Shown here piece after piece: positions 17,989 to 26,899 of a stretch of DNA of 64,000 nt (positions within the stretch are counted from its first letter, which is position 1; each line of letters opens with the position of its first letter). Origin of the DNA: Asticcacaulis excentricus (GTDB lineage Bacteria; Pseudomonadota; Alphaproteobacteria; Caulobacterales; Caulobacteraceae). Made by a program: the position numbers and the translations under genes. The notes beneath the pieces were generated by a model. The model made no database searches. It was not told the DNA's origin and saw nothing but the letters and a program-made list of their open reading frames with translations. The DNA lies in NCBI RefSeq assembly GCF_003966695.1, contig NZ_AP018827.1, forward strand, positions 1,240,001 through 1,304,000, given 5' to 3'.

Positions 17989-18141
17989 TCAATCGCAGGC
18001 GCGACGGGCATCAAGCACAGGCTGATCGAAGACTTCCGGCGCATGGCTCGGTTCGCTCTGGTCGGGGTAGGCATATTCCGTCATCGCTTCGGACAGGGCG
18101 AGCGCGCCGCCGACATCAGTGGTCCGGGTATCACTCAGCAT
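17989..18141 (-). CDS. Short acidic protein of unknown function (50 aa)
   Basis: 50 residues. The ATG at 18141 is preceded by a perfect AGGAGG with ideal spacing, and the stop is followed by a strong terminator, so this short frame looks genuinely expressed. Composition is acidic (D/E rich) with a middle helix-like part (GGALALSEAMTEYAY) and an end at RRACD. No family was recognised. Neither a signal peptide nor a membrane helix is evident. No RiPP-modifying enzyme is nearby. It lies between the NPP-type gene and rplQ, each with its own terminator. Confidence 0.6.
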   Translation of the reverse strand: MLSDTRTTDVGGALALSEAMTEYAYPDQSEPSHAPEVFDQPVLDARRACD

Positions 18142-18301
18142 GTAAACCTCCTGTTGGGCTATGGGAACGTCTGCCAATTCCGTCTCTGAAACACGCTCAG
18201 ACGAAATCTGCATCTGAACGATAGGGAATAAAGCCGCGCTAAGACAGTCACAGTTGTGCCTCAATCGTTCACAGCCGCGTTAACAGAGGTTGATAGAACG
18301 T

Positions 18302-18331
18302 AAAAAGGCCTCCGGATCGCTCCGGAGGCCT
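18302..18331 (-). terminator. Intrinsic terminator after rplQ
   Basis: Perfect stem GGCCTCCGGA/TCCGGAGGCC with loop of four bases, then TTTTT on the minus strand. This ends the alpha operon side of the ribosomal cluster. Confidence 0.9.
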
Positions 18332-18357
18332 GAATTCAAAGGGGTGTGTGCCCTGAT

Positions 18358-18777
18358 TTATTCTTCGCCCGCGTCGTCGGCGGTGAAGACCGGGCCCGAA
18401 TCCTGACCCTTGGCCGACTCGTCACGATCGACGAATTCGATGACGGCCATGGCGGCATTATCGCCGTGACGGAAACCGGCCTTCATGATGCGGATATAGC
18501 CGCCATTGCGGTCGGCATAGCGCTTGGCCAGAACGTCGAACAGCTTGCCGACCTGGGTCACGTCACGGACGCGCGAGATGGCGATACGACGGTCGTGCAG
18601 GGTGCCCGACTTGGCCAGCGTGACCAGCTTTTCGACGAAGGGACGCAGTTCCTTGGCCTTCGGCAGGGTGGTGACGATCTGCTCGTGCTTGATCAGCGAG
18701 GCCGACATGTTAGCAAACATGGCGATGCGGTGCGAGGTGGTACGACCGAGTTTACGGTAACCGGAACCGTGACGCAT
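18358..18777 (-). CDS. rplQ: 50S ribosomal protein L17
   Basis: 139 residues from the ATG at 18777 (GGAGAA upstream); the start [12 protein letters not shown] is the universal L17 N-terminus, so the longer open frame is discarded. The conserved block [13 protein letters not shown] and [12 protein letters not shown] is present. It has a C-terminal acidic tail. L17 sits near the peptide exit. Unlike the usual order, it does not follow rpoA directly: a terminator, an unknown gene and a hairpin intervene, so it probably has its own promoter in 18778-18905. Confidence 0.97.
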   Translation of the reverse strand: MRHGSGYRKLGRTTSHRIAMFANMSASLIKHEQIVTTLPKAKELRPFVEKLVTLAKSGTLHDRRIAISRVRDVTQVGKLFDVLAKRYADRNGGYIRIMKAGFRHGDNAAMAVIEFVDRDESAKGQDSGPVFTADDAGEE

Positions 18778-18909
18778 AAGAATTCTCCATAAGATCACGC
18801 CGCACTCTGGCTGTGCGTGACCCCAAAAACAGGCCCGAAGCTCAAGGTCTAAGGGCCTTCGTGACCCCTGCCCGCTTCGGACGTCCGTCGGACGCATGTC
18901 CTAAGGAAA

Positions 18910-18942
18910 TTACCGGGACAAGGTTTTGGTCTTTCCCGGTAA
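18910..18942 (-). terminator. Hairpin between the unknown gene and rplQ
   Basis: Perfect 9-bp arms TTACCGGGA/TCCCGGTAA around 15 bases. On the minus strand TTT follows; the T-run is short, so it is a weak terminator or a processing site. Confidence 0.45.
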
Positions 18943-19008
18943 GTCTCGCATCTGAGCGAGGCGCGCCTAATCGCAGACTACTTATCCAGAGTCAAGGCCC
19001 CTGCCCTA

Positions 19009-19428
19009 TTAAGCCTGCCGCCACTCTTTCAAAGCCTTCAAAAGCATCGGACGTGTATAGGTTTCGACCGGATTTTCATCAAGCGGTCGTCCCATGTGAT
19101 GATACTCACCCTCATCGAACGCATTGAATATCTGAAAGAAACCGTTCGCCGCATTCAGCGGGTGGAGATTTATCGCCAGAAGATAGAGATCATTTACAAC
19201 CGCGTCACAGAAAAGGAAGTCGAGCCGGCCCTCACAAAAACCCTGAGCCAGTTGTAATGCCAACTCATCCAGAACGGCACCTGCTGACGTGCGGGTTTTC
19301 TCGGCCCGACTGATAACATCGTGCTCGGTTACAATCGGAGGGCCATCGGCTTGCGTCCAATAGGCATCGCCAAGCGCACGCCATCTGTTTTCCAGTTCAT
19401 AGCACAGATCGTCAGACATGCTCGGCAT
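19009..19428 (-). CDS. Unknown cytoplasmic protein inserted between rpoA and rplQ
   Basis: 139 residues (ATG at 19428; an ATG at 19419 is possible and neither has a strong SD). It is acidic, helical and has no signal peptide or membrane helix. Visible features are YELENRWRALGDAYW, a central block LDELALQLAQGFCEG and an end YTRPMLLKALKEWRQA. No family was recognised. The sequence is visibly AT-richer than the ribosomal genes around it. It is bracketed by the rpoA terminator and a hairpin, which supports late insertion. The size and acidity resemble immunity-type proteins, but no toxin gene is present, so this is only a possibility. Confidence 0.6.
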   Translation of the reverse strand: MPSMSDDLCYELENRWRALGDAYWTQADGPPIVTEHDVISRAEKTRTSAGAVLDELALQLAQGFCEGRLDFLFCDAVVNDLYLLAINLHPLNAANGFFQIFNAFDEGEYHHMGRPLDENPVETYTRPMLLKALKEWRQA

Positions 19429-19436
19429 CTTAACGT

Positions 19437-19472
19437 AAAAAGCCAGACAACGGAAAACCGCGTCTGGCTTTT
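19437..19472 (-). terminator. Intrinsic terminator after rpoA
   Basis: 11-bp stem AAAAGCCAGAC/GTCTGGCTTTT around 13 bases; the minus strand continues in TTTTT. It lies 57 bases past the rpoA stop codon. Confidence 0.85.
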
Positions 19473-19528
19473 ATAATATTCACTTTCACATTTTGATATC
19501 GCGCAGCGAGATCGAAATGTGAGATGTC

Positions 19529-20545
19529 TTAGATCTGGTCTTCGAACTTCTTGGCGAGGTCCTCAACATTCTCCGGCGGCCAGTTCGGCACATCCATGCC
19601 GAGCGACAGACCCATCGATTGCAGGACTTCCTTGATTTCGTTCAGCGACTTGCGGCCGAAGTTCGGGGTACGGAGCATTTCCGATTCCGTCTTCTGGATC
19701 AGGTCGCCGATATAGACGATGTTGTCGTTCTTCAGGCAGTTCGCCGAACGGACGCTGAGTTCCAGTTCATCCACCTTCTTGAGAAGGGCCGGGTTGAACG
19801 GCAGCTCAGGCTTGCCTTCTTCTACGATGGCCGGCTTCGGCTCTTCAAAGGTGATGAAGATCTGAAGCTGATCCTGAAGGATGCGCGCGGCATAGGCCAC
19901 GGCGTCCACAGGCGTCACCGCCGCATTGGTTTCAACGTCGAGCACCAGCTTGTCGTAATCGAGCGACTGACCCTGACGGGTCGGCTCGACGCGGTAAGCC
20001 ACCTTCTTGACCGGCGAATAGAGGGCGTCAACGGCGATCAGGCCGATCGGCGCGTCTTCCGGGCGCAGACGGTCGGCGGGGACGTAGCCCTTACCGGTCT
20101 GAACCGTGAACTCCATACGCACCGAAGCGCCTTCGTCCAGCGTACAAATGACGTGGTCGGGGTTCAGCACTTCGATGTCCGACGGGACGTCGATCATGCC
20201 CGCGGTCACCGGACCAGCCGACGACGCACGCAGAACCATGCGCTTGGGGCCTTCGGCGTGCATACGCAGCGCCAGTTGCTTGATATTGAGGATGATATCG
20301 ACCACGTCCTCACGAACACCCTCGATGGAGGAGAATTCGTGAACAACGCCGTCGATTTGTACCGCCGTCACCGCCGCCCCTTGCAGGGAGGACAGGAGCA
20401 CGCGGCGCAGAGCATTGCCGAGCGTCACGCCAAAGCCGCGTTCCAGGGGTTCCGCAACAAGACGCATCTTGCGCTGGGAATCCTGACCGGACTCGATTTG
20501 GGGCTTCTCGGGACGAATAAGCTGCTGCCAGTTTCTTTCGATCAT
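19529..20545 (-). CDS. rpoA: DNA-directed RNA polymerase subunit alpha
   Basis: 338 residues, the usual length. N-terminal assembly domain: [49 protein letters not shown]-terminal domain with two helix-hairpin motifs: [21 protein letters not shown] and [21 protein letters not shown]. The C-terminal domain binds UP elements and activators. Downstream of rpsK with 72 bp between. Followed by a strong terminator, which separates it from rplQ. Confidence 0.98.
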   Translation of the reverse strand: MIERNWQQLIRPEKPQIESGQDSQRKMRLVAEPLERGFGVTLGNALRRVLLSSLQGAAVTAVQIDGVVHEFSSIEGVREDVVDIILNIKQLALRMHAEGPKRMVLRASSAGPVTAGMIDVPSDIEVLNPDHVICTLDEGASVRMEFTVQTGKGYVPADRLRPEDAPIGLIAVDALYSPVKKVAYRVEPTRQGQSLDYDKLVLDVETNAAVTPVDAVAYAARILQDQLQIFITFEEPKPAIVEEGKPELPFNPALLKKVDELELSVRSANCLKNDNIVYIGDLIQKTESEMLRTPNFGRKSLNEIKEVLQSMGLSLGMDVPNWPPENVEDLAKKFEDQI

Positions 20546-20617
20546 TGCGTCCCTCAGACGAGAAAGGTTGCCCTCAGCTTCACGCCGAGGGCAACGGAAA
20601 AGGGGTAGAAATCGGTA

Positions 20618-21007
20618 TTAAACGCGACGACGCTTCGGCGGACGGCAGCCGTTGTGCGGGATCGGGGTCACGTCACGGATGGTGGTGATCGTGAAGCCGA
20701 CGGCTTGCAGCGCGCGCAGAGCCGACTCACGGCCCGAACCCGGACCGGCGACGCTGACTTCCAGCGTCTTCACACCGTGCTCGATCGCCTTCTTACCGGC
20801 GTCTTCAGCCGCAACCTGAGCCGCGTAAGGGGTCGATTTACGCGAACCCTTGAAGCCCATGTGACCGGCCGACGACCACGAAATCGCATTACCCTGCGCG
20901 TCCGTGATGGTGATCATGGTGTTGTTGAACGAGGCATTAACGTGCGCCACGCCCGAGGTGATGTTTTTACGCTCGCGCTTTTTAACGCGGGAAGGTTCTT
21001 TGGCCAT
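20618..21007 (-). CDS. rpsK: 30S ribosomal protein S11
   Basis: 129 residues. The conserved segments [35 protein letters not shown] and the end [16 protein letters not shown] are present. S11 forms part of the platform near the E site. It is 14 bp after rpsM in the alpha operon. Confidence 0.98.
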   Translation of the reverse strand: MAKEPSRVKKRERKNITSGVAHVNASFNNTMITITDAQGNAISWSSAGHMGFKGSRKSTPYAAQVAAEDAGKKAIEHGVKTLEVSVAGPGSGRESALRALQAVGFTITTIRDVTPIPHNGCRPPKRRRV

Positions 21008-21021
21008 AAATCAGATCCCGA

Positions 21022-21390
21022 TTACTTCTTCTTGCCGGCGATGGGCTTCGCCGGACCCTTGCGGGTGCGGGCGTTGGTGTGGGTGCGCTGACCGCGGACC
21101 GGCAGGCCCTTACGGTGACGCAGGCCGCGGTAGCAGGCCAGGTCCATCAGGCGCTTGATGTTCATGGACGTTTCGCGACGCAGATCGCCTTCGACCAGAT
21201 AGTCACGGTCGATGGTTTCGCGGATCTGCAGCACTTCGGCGTCCGAAAGCTGGTTGACACGGCGGGCGTCTTCGATGCCCACCTTTTCCACGATTTCCTT
21301 GGCCTTTTGCTGGCCAATGCCGTGGATATACTGGAGCGCGATCACAACGCGCTTGTTGGTCGGTATGTTGACGCCTGCGATACGGGCCAC
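21022..21390 (-). CDS. rpsM: 30S ribosomal protein S13
   Basis: 122 residues. Starts [15 protein letters not shown]; the helix-two-turn-helix [16 protein letters not shown] and the basic tail [18 protein letters not shown] (contacting the P-site tRNA) are present. First gene of the alpha operon, 349 bp after adk; the gap holds a promoter-like sequence (21507-21534). Confidence 0.98.
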   Translation of the reverse strand: MARIAGVNIPTNKRVVIALQYIHGIGQQKAKEIVEKVGIEDARRVNQLSDAEVLQIRETIDRDYLVEGDLRRETSMNIKRLMDLACYRGLRHRKGLPVRGQRTHTNARTRKGPAKPIAGKKK

Positions 21391-21506
21391 GTCTGAATCT
21401 CCTGAACGTGCGTTGACACGTTAAAAGGCGAAAGGGACGCGCCTGCCACCCCATCCCTCAGGGATGGCGGGTGAGCGGGCACAAGCGCCTTTCGCGGAAG
21501 CTGCCC

Positions 21507-21534
21507 CTTATACAGAGGGTTTGGCTCCCGTCAA
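21507..21534 (-). promoter_or_regulatory. Probable sigma-70 promoter of the rpsM-rpsK-rpoA operon
   Basis: On the minus strand TTGACG, 16 bases, TATAAG. The predicted start lies about 110 bases ahead of the rpsM start codon. Placed at the only large break between spc and alpha genes. Confidence 0.5.
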
Positions 21535-21550
21535 TGGGTAGGATTGAGAT

Positions 21551-21580
21551 ATTGTCAAGATTCAAACTGAATCTGACAAT
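21551..21580. repeat. Bulged stem-loop with two GANTC sites ahead of the rpsM promoter
   Basis: ATTGTC-a-AGATTC, loop of five, GAATCT-GACAAT: 12 base pairs with a single bulged A. The inner arms each carry a GANTC site, the CcrM methylation target in Caulobacterales. It ends 16 bases from the -35 element. Confidence 0.5.
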
Positions 21581-21713
21581 GTCCCGGTGAGTTCCGTTGT
21601 CCGAAGCCGTTAACGGGAGGTGAAAGCCGTTGCAAGCCCCAAAAATACGGTAGGGTTGGGTTCCGGCCTAAGCCGGAGGGCTGCCCCCGCCCCTTTTGAG
21701 GGTCGGAGACATT

Positions 21714-21729
21714 GGAAACCGAGGTTTCC
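21714..21729. repeat. Palindrome GGAAACC-GA-GGTTTCC after adk
   Basis: Perfect 7-bp arms 11 bases after the adk stop codon. No T-run follows, so it is a weak terminator or an mRNA end-protecting hairpin. Confidence 0.4.
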
Positions 21730-21739
21730 GAATCTGTGA

Positions 21740-22312
21740 TTAGCTGACGTGTTCGGACAGCGCGGCTTCGATACGGGCCGAAACCTCTTCGACCGATCCC
21801 ATGCCATCGACCTCGACCAGCTTGCCCTGCGCGGCGTAATAGGGCAGCAAAGGCGCGGTCTGGGCGTTATAGGCCGCCAGACGCACCTTGTAGCTTTCCG
21901 GGTTGTCATCCGAACGGCCCTGCTCGGCAAAACGCTTTTCGATGCGTTCGACCAGCGCATTGTCATCGACCTTGAGGCGGACGACGATGTCGATAGTCGC
22001 ATCGCGTTCGGCAAGCATGGCGTCGAGCGCCTCGGCCTGAGCCACGGTGCGCGGGAAGCCATCAAAGATAGCGCCGCCCGCCGCTTCGGCTGCCGGCAGA
22101 TTGGTCTTGATCAGGTCGATCACGATATCGTCGGACACCAGCCCGCCCGTGTCGATGATCGACTTGACCTTCTGGCCCAGCTCGGAACCCGACGCGATGG
22201 CGGCGCGCAGCATGTCACCAGTCGAAAGCTGCACCATATTGTGCGCCACCACCAGACGCTTGGCCTGCGTGCCCTTGCCCGCTGCCGGAGGTCCGAAAAG
22301 AATCAGGTTCAT
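21740..22312 (-). CDS. adk: Adenylate kinase (short form)
   Basis: 190 residues, the short type in which the LID domain is reduced to a loop (RFAEQGRSDDNPE). P-loop GPPAAGKGTQ, AMP-binding STGDMLRAAI and the core IFDGFPRTVAQAEALD are present. It catalyses ATP + AMP to 2 ADP. The start overlaps the secY stop as ATGA, the classic secY-adk arrangement, giving translational coupling. Confidence 0.97.
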   Translation of the reverse strand: MNLILFGPPAAGKGTQAKRLVVAHNMVQLSTGDMLRAAIASGSELGQKVKSIIDTGGLVSDDIVIDLIKTNLPAAEAAGGAIFDGFPRTVAQAEALDAMLAERDATIDIVVRLKVDDNALVERIEKRFAEQGRSDDNPESYKVRLAAYNAQTAPLLPYYAAQGKLVEVDGMGSVEEVSARIEAALSEHVS

Positions 22313-23661
22313 CTGCCGCGCGCTCCCCGCATTTTTGATTTCTTGATCAGGCCATCATACTGGTGCGCCAGCAGATGCGATTGAATCTGAGCCACCGTAT
22401 CCATGGTCACGGTCACGACGATCAGGATCGAGGTACCGCCAAAATAGAAGCTGTTGCCCAGGTTCGAGATCAGGAATTCCGGCAGCAGACAGACGATGGT
22501 GATATAGGCCGCGCCGATGACCGTAATGCGGGTCAGCACGAAGTCGAGATATTCCGCCGTGCGCTTGCCCGGACGGATGCCCGGCAGGAAGCCGCCATAC
22601 TTGCGCAGGTTTTCCGCCGTTTCGTCCGGATTGAAGACCAGCGAGGTGTAGAGGAAGCAGAAGAAGATGATCATGGCGGCATAGAGCGCCATAAACACCG
22701 GCTGACCGTGCGTCAGTTGCGCCGTCACGCCCGGCAGCCACGACAGCCATTCCGGCACCTTGGACGGGTCCTGCGCAAGGAAGGCCGCGGCCGTGGTCGG
22801 CATCAGCAGCAGCGACGAGGCAAAGATCGGCGGGATAACGCCCGCAGTGTTGACCTTCAGCGGCATGAAGGACGATTCGCCGCCCATGACGCGGTTGCCG
22901 ACCTGACGCTTCGGATACTGCACCAGCAGACGACGCTGCGAGCGTTCCATGAAGACGATGAAGACGATGGCCGCGACCAGAACCAGCACGATCAGCAGAA
23001 GCACGCCGGCATTGATCTGGCCTTCCTTGGCCAGAGCCAGCAGGTTAGCGATGGTGCGCGGCAAAACCGCGACGATACCGGCAAAAATGATCAGCGAGGT
23101 GCCGTTACCGACGCCGCGCGCCGTGATCTGCTCACCCAGCCACATCAGGAACATGGTGCCGCCCGTCAGGGTGACGACCGAAGAAATGAGGAACATCGGC
23201 CCCGGATCGAGCGCCAGACCAGACGCCTGCATACCCGCAGCGATGGAGAAGGACTGAACCAGCGCCAGAATGAGCGTCAGATAGCGGGTATATTGGTTGA
23301 GCTGCTTGCGGCCGGCTTCGCCGCCTTCCTTGCGCAGCTTTTCCCACGGGGCATAGACCGAACCCATCAACTGAACGATGATCGACGCCGAAATATACGG
23401 CATGATGTTCAGGGCGAAAATCGCCATGCGCTCAACGGCACCGCCGGAGAACATGTTGAACATGCCCAGAATGCCCTGGGATTGGCCCGAAAAGGCCCGC
23501 TCGAACGCCGCCAGATCAATACCCGGAATGGGGATATAGGTCCCCAGACGATAGACGATCAGCGCGCCCAGAGTGAAGAGAAGACGCTTATGAAGCTCCG
23601 TCGCCTTGGCAAAGGCGCTGAAGTTCAGATTGGCCGCTAATTGTTCAGCCGCAGATGCCAT
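22309..23661 (-). CDS. secY: Protein translocase subunit SecY
   Basis: 450 residues from the ATG at 23661 (GAGG upstream); the longer open frame is rejected. Ten membrane helices. Conserved text: GTYIPIPGID near the first helix, the plug region after it, NIMPYISASIIVQL, GIRPGKRTAEYLD in the cytoplasmic loop and the end DGLIKKSKMRG. It forms the inner-membrane pore with SecE and SecG. A TTGACA-N17-TAAGGG sequence lies 50 bp upstream, so secY-adk may have an internal promoter. Confidence 0.97.
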   Translation of the reverse strand: MASAAEQLAANLNFSAFAKATELHKRLLFTLGALIVYRLGTYIPIPGIDLAAFERAFSGQSQGILGMFNMFSGGAVERMAIFALNIMPYISASIIVQLMGSVYAPWEKLRKEGGEAGRKQLNQYTRYLTLILALVQSFSIAAGMQASGLALDPGPMFLISSVVTLTGGTMFLMWLGEQITARGVGNGTSLIIFAGIVAVLPRTIANLLALAKEGQINAGVLLLIVLVLVAAIVFIVFMERSQRRLLVQYPKRQVGNRVMGGESSFMPLKVNTAGVIPPIFASSLLLMPTTAAAFLAQDPSKVPEWLSWLPGVTAQLTHGQPVFMALYAAMIIFFCFLYTSLVFNPDETAENLRKYGGFLPGIRPGKRTAEYLDFVLTRITVIGAAYITIVCLLPEFLISNLGNSFYFGGTSILIVVTVTMDTVAQIQSHLLAHQYDGLIKKSKMRGARGR

Positions 23662-23711
23662 GAAAACCTCAAGTCGCGGACGAAACCGATGATTCCGTCC
23701 TGTCTGTACCA

Positions 23712-23740
23712 CCCTTACGGGCCCCGCAAGCCGTTGTCAA
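23712..23740 (-). promoter_or_regulatory. Possible internal promoter ahead of secY
   Basis: Minus-strand TTGACA (perfect -35), 17 bases, TAAGGG. It lies in a 174-bp gap between rplO and secY, downstream of a strong hairpin, a sensible place for re-initiation. Confidence 0.45.
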
Positions 23741-23793
23741 AGCGAGTGACCATCGGCTTTGGTCGCATATGGGGAAGCGAAACCGAAAATGCC

Positions 23794-23821
23794 GCACCCT
23801 GATCCCGAAAGATCAGGGTGC
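23794..23821. terminator. Strong hairpin between rplO and secY
   Basis: Perfect 11-bp stem GCACCCTGATC/GATCAGGGTGC with a 6-base loop. Short T-rich tracts follow on both strands (GGCATTTTC on the minus strand). It could attenuate transcription into secY or shield the upstream mRNA. Confidence 0.55.
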
Positions 23822-23835
23822 GTGACATTTTTGGC

Positions 23836-24315
23836 TTAGGCTTCGGTCTTGGCCGGACGCGCCTGAGCGACCGAACCGCCCGCAGCTTCGACCGCCTTGA
23901 CCGCCGAAGCGGTGGCCGAATAGACCGACAGGCTCAGCTTGGCCGTCAGTTCGCCCTCGCCCAAGAGGCGCACGCCGTCGAGTTCACGACGGATGACACC
24001 GGCGGCCTTCAGAGCGGCAGCGTCGATGGTGGCAGCAGCGTCGAGCTTGCCCGCGTCCACGGCCTGTTGCAGACGCCACAGGTTGACTTCGGCGTATTCA
24101 GCGCGGTTGCGCTTGTTGAAGCCACGCTTCGGCATACGCATGTACAGCGGCATCTGACCGCCTTCGAAGCCCAGCAGCGACACGCCGGTACGCGACTTCT
24201 GACCCTTTACACCGCGACCCGACGTCTTGCCCTTGCCCGAACCGGGGCCACGGCCAACGCGCATACGGCCCTTGGTGGCGCCTTCATTGTCACGGATTTC
24301 ATTCAGCTTGGTCAT
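23836..24315 (-). CDS. rplO: 50S ribosomal protein L15
   Basis: 159 residues. Glycine- and basic-rich N-terminus with [17 protein letters not shown] and [15 protein letters not shown], then [13 protein letters not shown]-terminal globular domain with [20 protein letters not shown]15 assembles late into the large subunit. Flanked on both sides by hairpin-bearing gaps of 148 and 174 bp. Confidence 0.97.
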   Translation of the reverse strand: MTKLNEIRDNEGATKGRMRVGRGPGSGKGKTSGRGVKGQKSRTGVSLLGFEGGQMPLYMRMPKRGFNKRNRAEYAEVNLWRLQQAVDAGKLDAAATIDAAALKAAGVIRRELDGVRLLGEGELTAKLSLSVYSATASAVKAVEAAGGSVAQARPAKTEA

Positions 24316-24411
24316 CTGGGATGCCTTTCTTGATAAGATGCGCTGGCGCTAAGGCCAACTCGGCTGGAAAAACGGAAACCGTTAAGAAATACGGCTCTCA
24401 TAAATAGCAAA

Positions 24412-24437
24412 ACGCCCCGACACGAAGGCCGGGGCGT
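24412..24437. terminator. Hairpin between rpmD and rplO
   Basis: 8-bp GC-rich stem ACGCCCCG/CGGGGCGT with a 10-base loop. TTTT follows on the minus strand and CTTTGTTTT on the plus strand. It lies inside the spc operon, where full termination would cut off rplO and secY, so partial attenuation is more likely. Confidence 0.6.
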
Positions 24438-24463
24438 CTTTGTTTTAATCTCGGCAGAGCCGC

Positions 24464-24640
24464 TTACTCAACGATTTCGATGAGGTGAGCGACCTTGGCG
24501 ATCATGCCGCGCACCGAAGGGGTATCCTCCAGAGTCGAGACACGGCCCATCTTGTTGAGACCGAGACCGGCGAGCGTAGCGCGCTGGTCCTTGGTGCGGC
24601 GGATGGGGCTGCCGGTTTGCTTGACAGTGACTTGAGCCAT
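24464..24640 (-). CDS. rpmD: 50S ribosomal protein L30
   Basis: 58 residues, the standard length of bacterial L30. It reads [20 protein letters not shown], then [13 protein letters not shown], the core L30 signature. Stop TAA at 24464. It follows rpsE with 5 bp between, in the standard order rpsE-rpmD-rplO. Confidence 0.97.
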   Translation of the reverse strand: MAQVTVKQTGSPIRRTKDQRATLAGLGLNKMGRVSTLEDTPSVRGMIAKVAHLIEIVE

Positions 24641-24645
24641 GATGA

Positions 24646-25221
24646 TTAGCCCTCGATCGATTCAGGCGACGAAGCGCCATCGTTGCGACGGGTCAGGATG
24701 TCGCCGACCTTCTTACCGCGCTTGGCGGCGATCTGACGGGGCGAAGACTGCACCTTCAGAGCTTCAAAGGTGGCGCGCACCATGTTATAGGGGTTCGACG
24801 AACCGAGCGACTTGCCCACGACGTCGGAGACGCCCAGGGTTTCGAGCACGGCACGCATCGGACCACCCGCGATCACGCCGGTGCCCGGAGGGGCCGCGCG
24901 GAGCTGGATCTTGCCGGCGCCCCAACGGCCGTAACCGTCGTGGTGCAGGGTGCGGGATTCGCGCAACGGAATGCGAACCATCGACTTCTTGGCTTCTTCG
25001 GTCGCCTTGCGGATGGCTTCCGGCACTTCGCGCGCCTTGCCATGACCGAAGCCGACGCGGCCCTTCTGGTCACCAACGACCATCAGAGCAGCGAAGCTGA
25101 AGCGACGGCCACCCTTCACGGTGGCGGCGACGCGGTTGATGTGAACGAGCTTTTCGACAAACTCCGAAGGTTCTTCGGTGCGTTCGCGACGATCGTTGCG
25201 GTTTTCGCTGGGACGAGCCAT
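24646..25221 (-). CDS. rpsE: 30S ribosomal protein S5
   Basis: 191 residues. The double-stranded RNA-binding-like N-terminal domain has [19 protein letters not shown] and [18 protein letters not shown]. The C-terminal part has [18 protein letters not shown]. The N-terminus has a longer charged extension than in E. coli. S5 shapes decoding accuracy and mRNA entry. Confidence 0.98.
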   Translation of the reverse strand: MARPSENRNDRRERTEEPSEFVEKLVHINRVAATVKGGRRFSFAALMVVGDQKGRVGFGHGKAREVPEAIRKATEEAKKSMVRIPLRESRTLHHDGYGRWGAGKIQLRAAPPGTGVIAGGPMRAVLETLGVSDVVGKSLGSSNPYNMVRATFEALKVQSSPRQIAAKRGKKVGDILTRRNDGASSPESIEG

Positions 25222-25233
25222 TGAACGTACCCC

Positions 25234-25587
25234 TTAGAAGTTGAGACCGGCTTCGCGCGCGGCATCTGCCAACGCCTTCACCCGGCCGTGATAGATGTAA
25301 CCGCCACGGTCAAAGACAACGTCCTTGATACCGGCTTCGATGGCGCGCTGGGCGACCAGCTTGCCCACTTCGGTAGCGGAAGCGGCGTTCGACCCACGCT
25401 TGGCAGCCGTTTCGAGCGACGAAGCGGCTGCAACCGTAACGCCCTTCGAATCGTCGATGACCTGAGCGTAGATGTTCTTGTCCGAACGGAAGACCGACAG
25501 ACGCGGGCGGCCGTTGGAGAGGCTCTTGAGGCGGGTGCGGTTGCGTTGCGCCCGACGAGCCATTTGTTCACGAGGAGAGAGAGCCAT
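25234..25587 (-). CDS. rplR: 50S ribosomal protein L18
   Basis: 117 residues. Typical [57 protein letters not shown]18 binds 5S rRNA with L5. Starts 3 bp after rplF. Confidence 0.98.
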   Translation of the reverse strand: MALSPREQMARRAQRNRTRLKSLSNGRPRLSVFRSDKNIYAQVIDDSKGVTVAAASSLETAAKRGSNAASATEVGKLVAQRAIEAGIKDVVFDRGGYIYHGRVKALADAAREAGLNF

Positions 25588-25590
25588 GGC

Positions 25591-26124
25591 TTACTTCTTC
25601 TTCCCTTCCTTGCGGCGAACCTTCTCGCCGGCGTAACGGACACCCTTGGCCTTGTACGGCTCAGGCGGACGGATCTTGCGGATCTTGGCGGCGAGTTCGC
25701 CGACGACCTGCTTGTCGATGCCCTGGATCTTGATTTCGGTCTGCTTCGGCACGACGAAGGTGACGCCGGCAGGCGGAGCCACTTCGACCGGATGCGAGAA
25801 GCCGAGCGACAGTTCGAGGTTGTTGCCCTTCATGGCAGCGCGGTAACCAACGCCGACCAGTTCGAGGTTCGACTCGAAGCCCTCGGTCACACCCTTCACC
25901 ATGTTGGCGATGAGCGTGCGCGACAGACCCCACATCGCACGGTGGCGAGCGGTTTCACCACGCGGCGCAACCGACAGGTTGTCGGCTTCGTGCGTGACTT
26001 CGATTTCTTCAACCACGGTCCAGTTGAGCTGGCCCTTGGGCCCCTTAACCGTGATGGCCTGACCGTCGAGCGTGATGGTCACGCCCTTCGGTACAGCAAT
26101 GGCCTTTTTCCCAATACGAGACAT
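25591..26124 (-). CDS. rplF: 50S ribosomal protein L6
   Basis: 177 residues, two similar domains. [15 protein letters not shown] at the start, and the conserved KGPKGQLNW and [21 protein letters not shown] at the end. L6 lies near the sarcin-ricin loop and factor-binding site. Confidence 0.98.
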   Translation of the reverse strand: MSRIGKKAIAVPKGVTITLDGQAITVKGPKGQLNWTVVEEIEVTHEADNLSVAPRGETARHRAMWGLSRTLIANMVKGVTEGFESNLELVGVGYRAAMKGNNLELSLGFSHPVEVAPPAGVTFVVPKQTEIKIQGIDKQVVGELAAKIRKIRPPEPYKAKGVRYAGEKVRRKEGKKK

Positions 26125-26161
26125 TATGTGTTCCTATGGTCTTAAGTAAGTCCCGCCGGTC

Positions 26162-26560
26162 TTAGTAGACGCGGCAGAGGACTTCGCCACCAACGTTCAG
26201 TTCGCGGGCAGCGGTGTCAGACAGGACGCCCTTGGGCGTGGACAGGATCGCGATACCGAGGCCGTTTTTGATCGGCTTCAGATCTTTGATCGACGAATAG
26301 ACGCGACGACCGGGCTTGGACACGCGGGCGATTTCCGCGATGACCGGCTGACCGTCGAAGTACTTCAGTTCGATTTCGAACTGCGGGAATTCACCCGGCA
26401 CTTCGAGCAGCTCGTAACCGCGGATGTAGCCTTCGTCCTTTAGGACGTCGAGCACGCGGGCGCGCAGCTTGGACGCGGGGGTGAGCACCTTCGAACGCTG
26501 GCGCTGGGCGGCGTTCTTGATGCGGGCGATCATATCGCTCAGGGGATCAGAGATGAACAT
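26162..26560 (-). CDS. rpsH: 30S ribosomal protein S8
   Basis: 132 residues. Starts [16 protein letters not shown]; ends with the typical [17 protein letters not shown] and [10 protein letters not shown]8 binds central-domain 16S rRNA. In E. coli it represses the spc operon by binding the rplE leader; whether that occurs here is not visible. Confidence 0.98.
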   Translation of the reverse strand: MFISDPLSDMIARIKNAAQRQRSKVLTPASKLRARVLDVLKDEGYIRGYELLEVPGEFPQFEIELKYFDGQPVIAEIARVSKPGRRVYSSIKDLKPIKNGLGIAILSTPKGVLSDTAARELNVGGEVLCRVY

Positions 26561-26575
26561 GTGTGTGATCTTCCC

Positions 26576-26881
26576 TTACCAGCTGGCCTTGGTCATGCCG
26601 GGGATCTGACCTTCATTGGCCAGCTTGCGCAGGCTGACGCGGCTCATCTTGAGCTTGCGATAGAAGGCGCGCGGACGTCCGGTGACTTCGCAGCGGTTGC
26701 GGATGCGGGTGGGTGCCGAGTTGCGGGGCAGCTTGGCGAGGGCAAGACGAGCTTCGAAGCGCTCTTCCAGGGGAAGGGATTCGTCAACAGCCGCCGCCTT
26801 CAGCGCAGCGCGCTTGGCAGCGTATTTGTCAACGAGCTTCTTGACCATCTCGTTACGGTTTACAGCCGATTTCTTAGCCAT
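26576..26881 (-). CDS. rpsN: 30S ribosomal protein S14 (zinc-independent form)
   Basis: 101 residues, the long form. The CXXC zinc knuckles of the short form are absent; only one Cys is present, in [15 protein letters not shown]. The conserved end [16 protein letters not shown] is present. S14 is in the 30S head. Confidence 0.98.
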   Translation of the reverse strand: MAKKSAVNRNEMVKKLVDKYAAKRAALKAAAVDESLPLEERFEARLALAKLPRNSAPTRIRNRCEVTGRPRAFYRKLKMSRVSLRKLANEGQIPGMTKASW

Positions 26882-26899
26882 TGTTCTGTACCTTTCCCC

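Larger units (their letters stand above)
21391..21739. other. Intergenic region between adk and rpsM
   Basis: 349 bp without a gene. From adk onward it holds a GGAAACC/GGTTTCC palindrome (21714-21729), a CCGGC/GGCCGG hairpin near 21663-21678, a bulged 12-bp stem-loop (21551-21580) and a sigma-70-like promoter (21507-21534). It marks the break between the spc and alpha transcription units. Confidence 0.6.

Noticed and set aside
17989-18141. The 50-residue ORF as a lasso peptide precursor (as known in Asticcacaulis)
   Set aside because: No asparagine-synthetase-like cyclase or leader peptidase is nearby and the leader would be too short.
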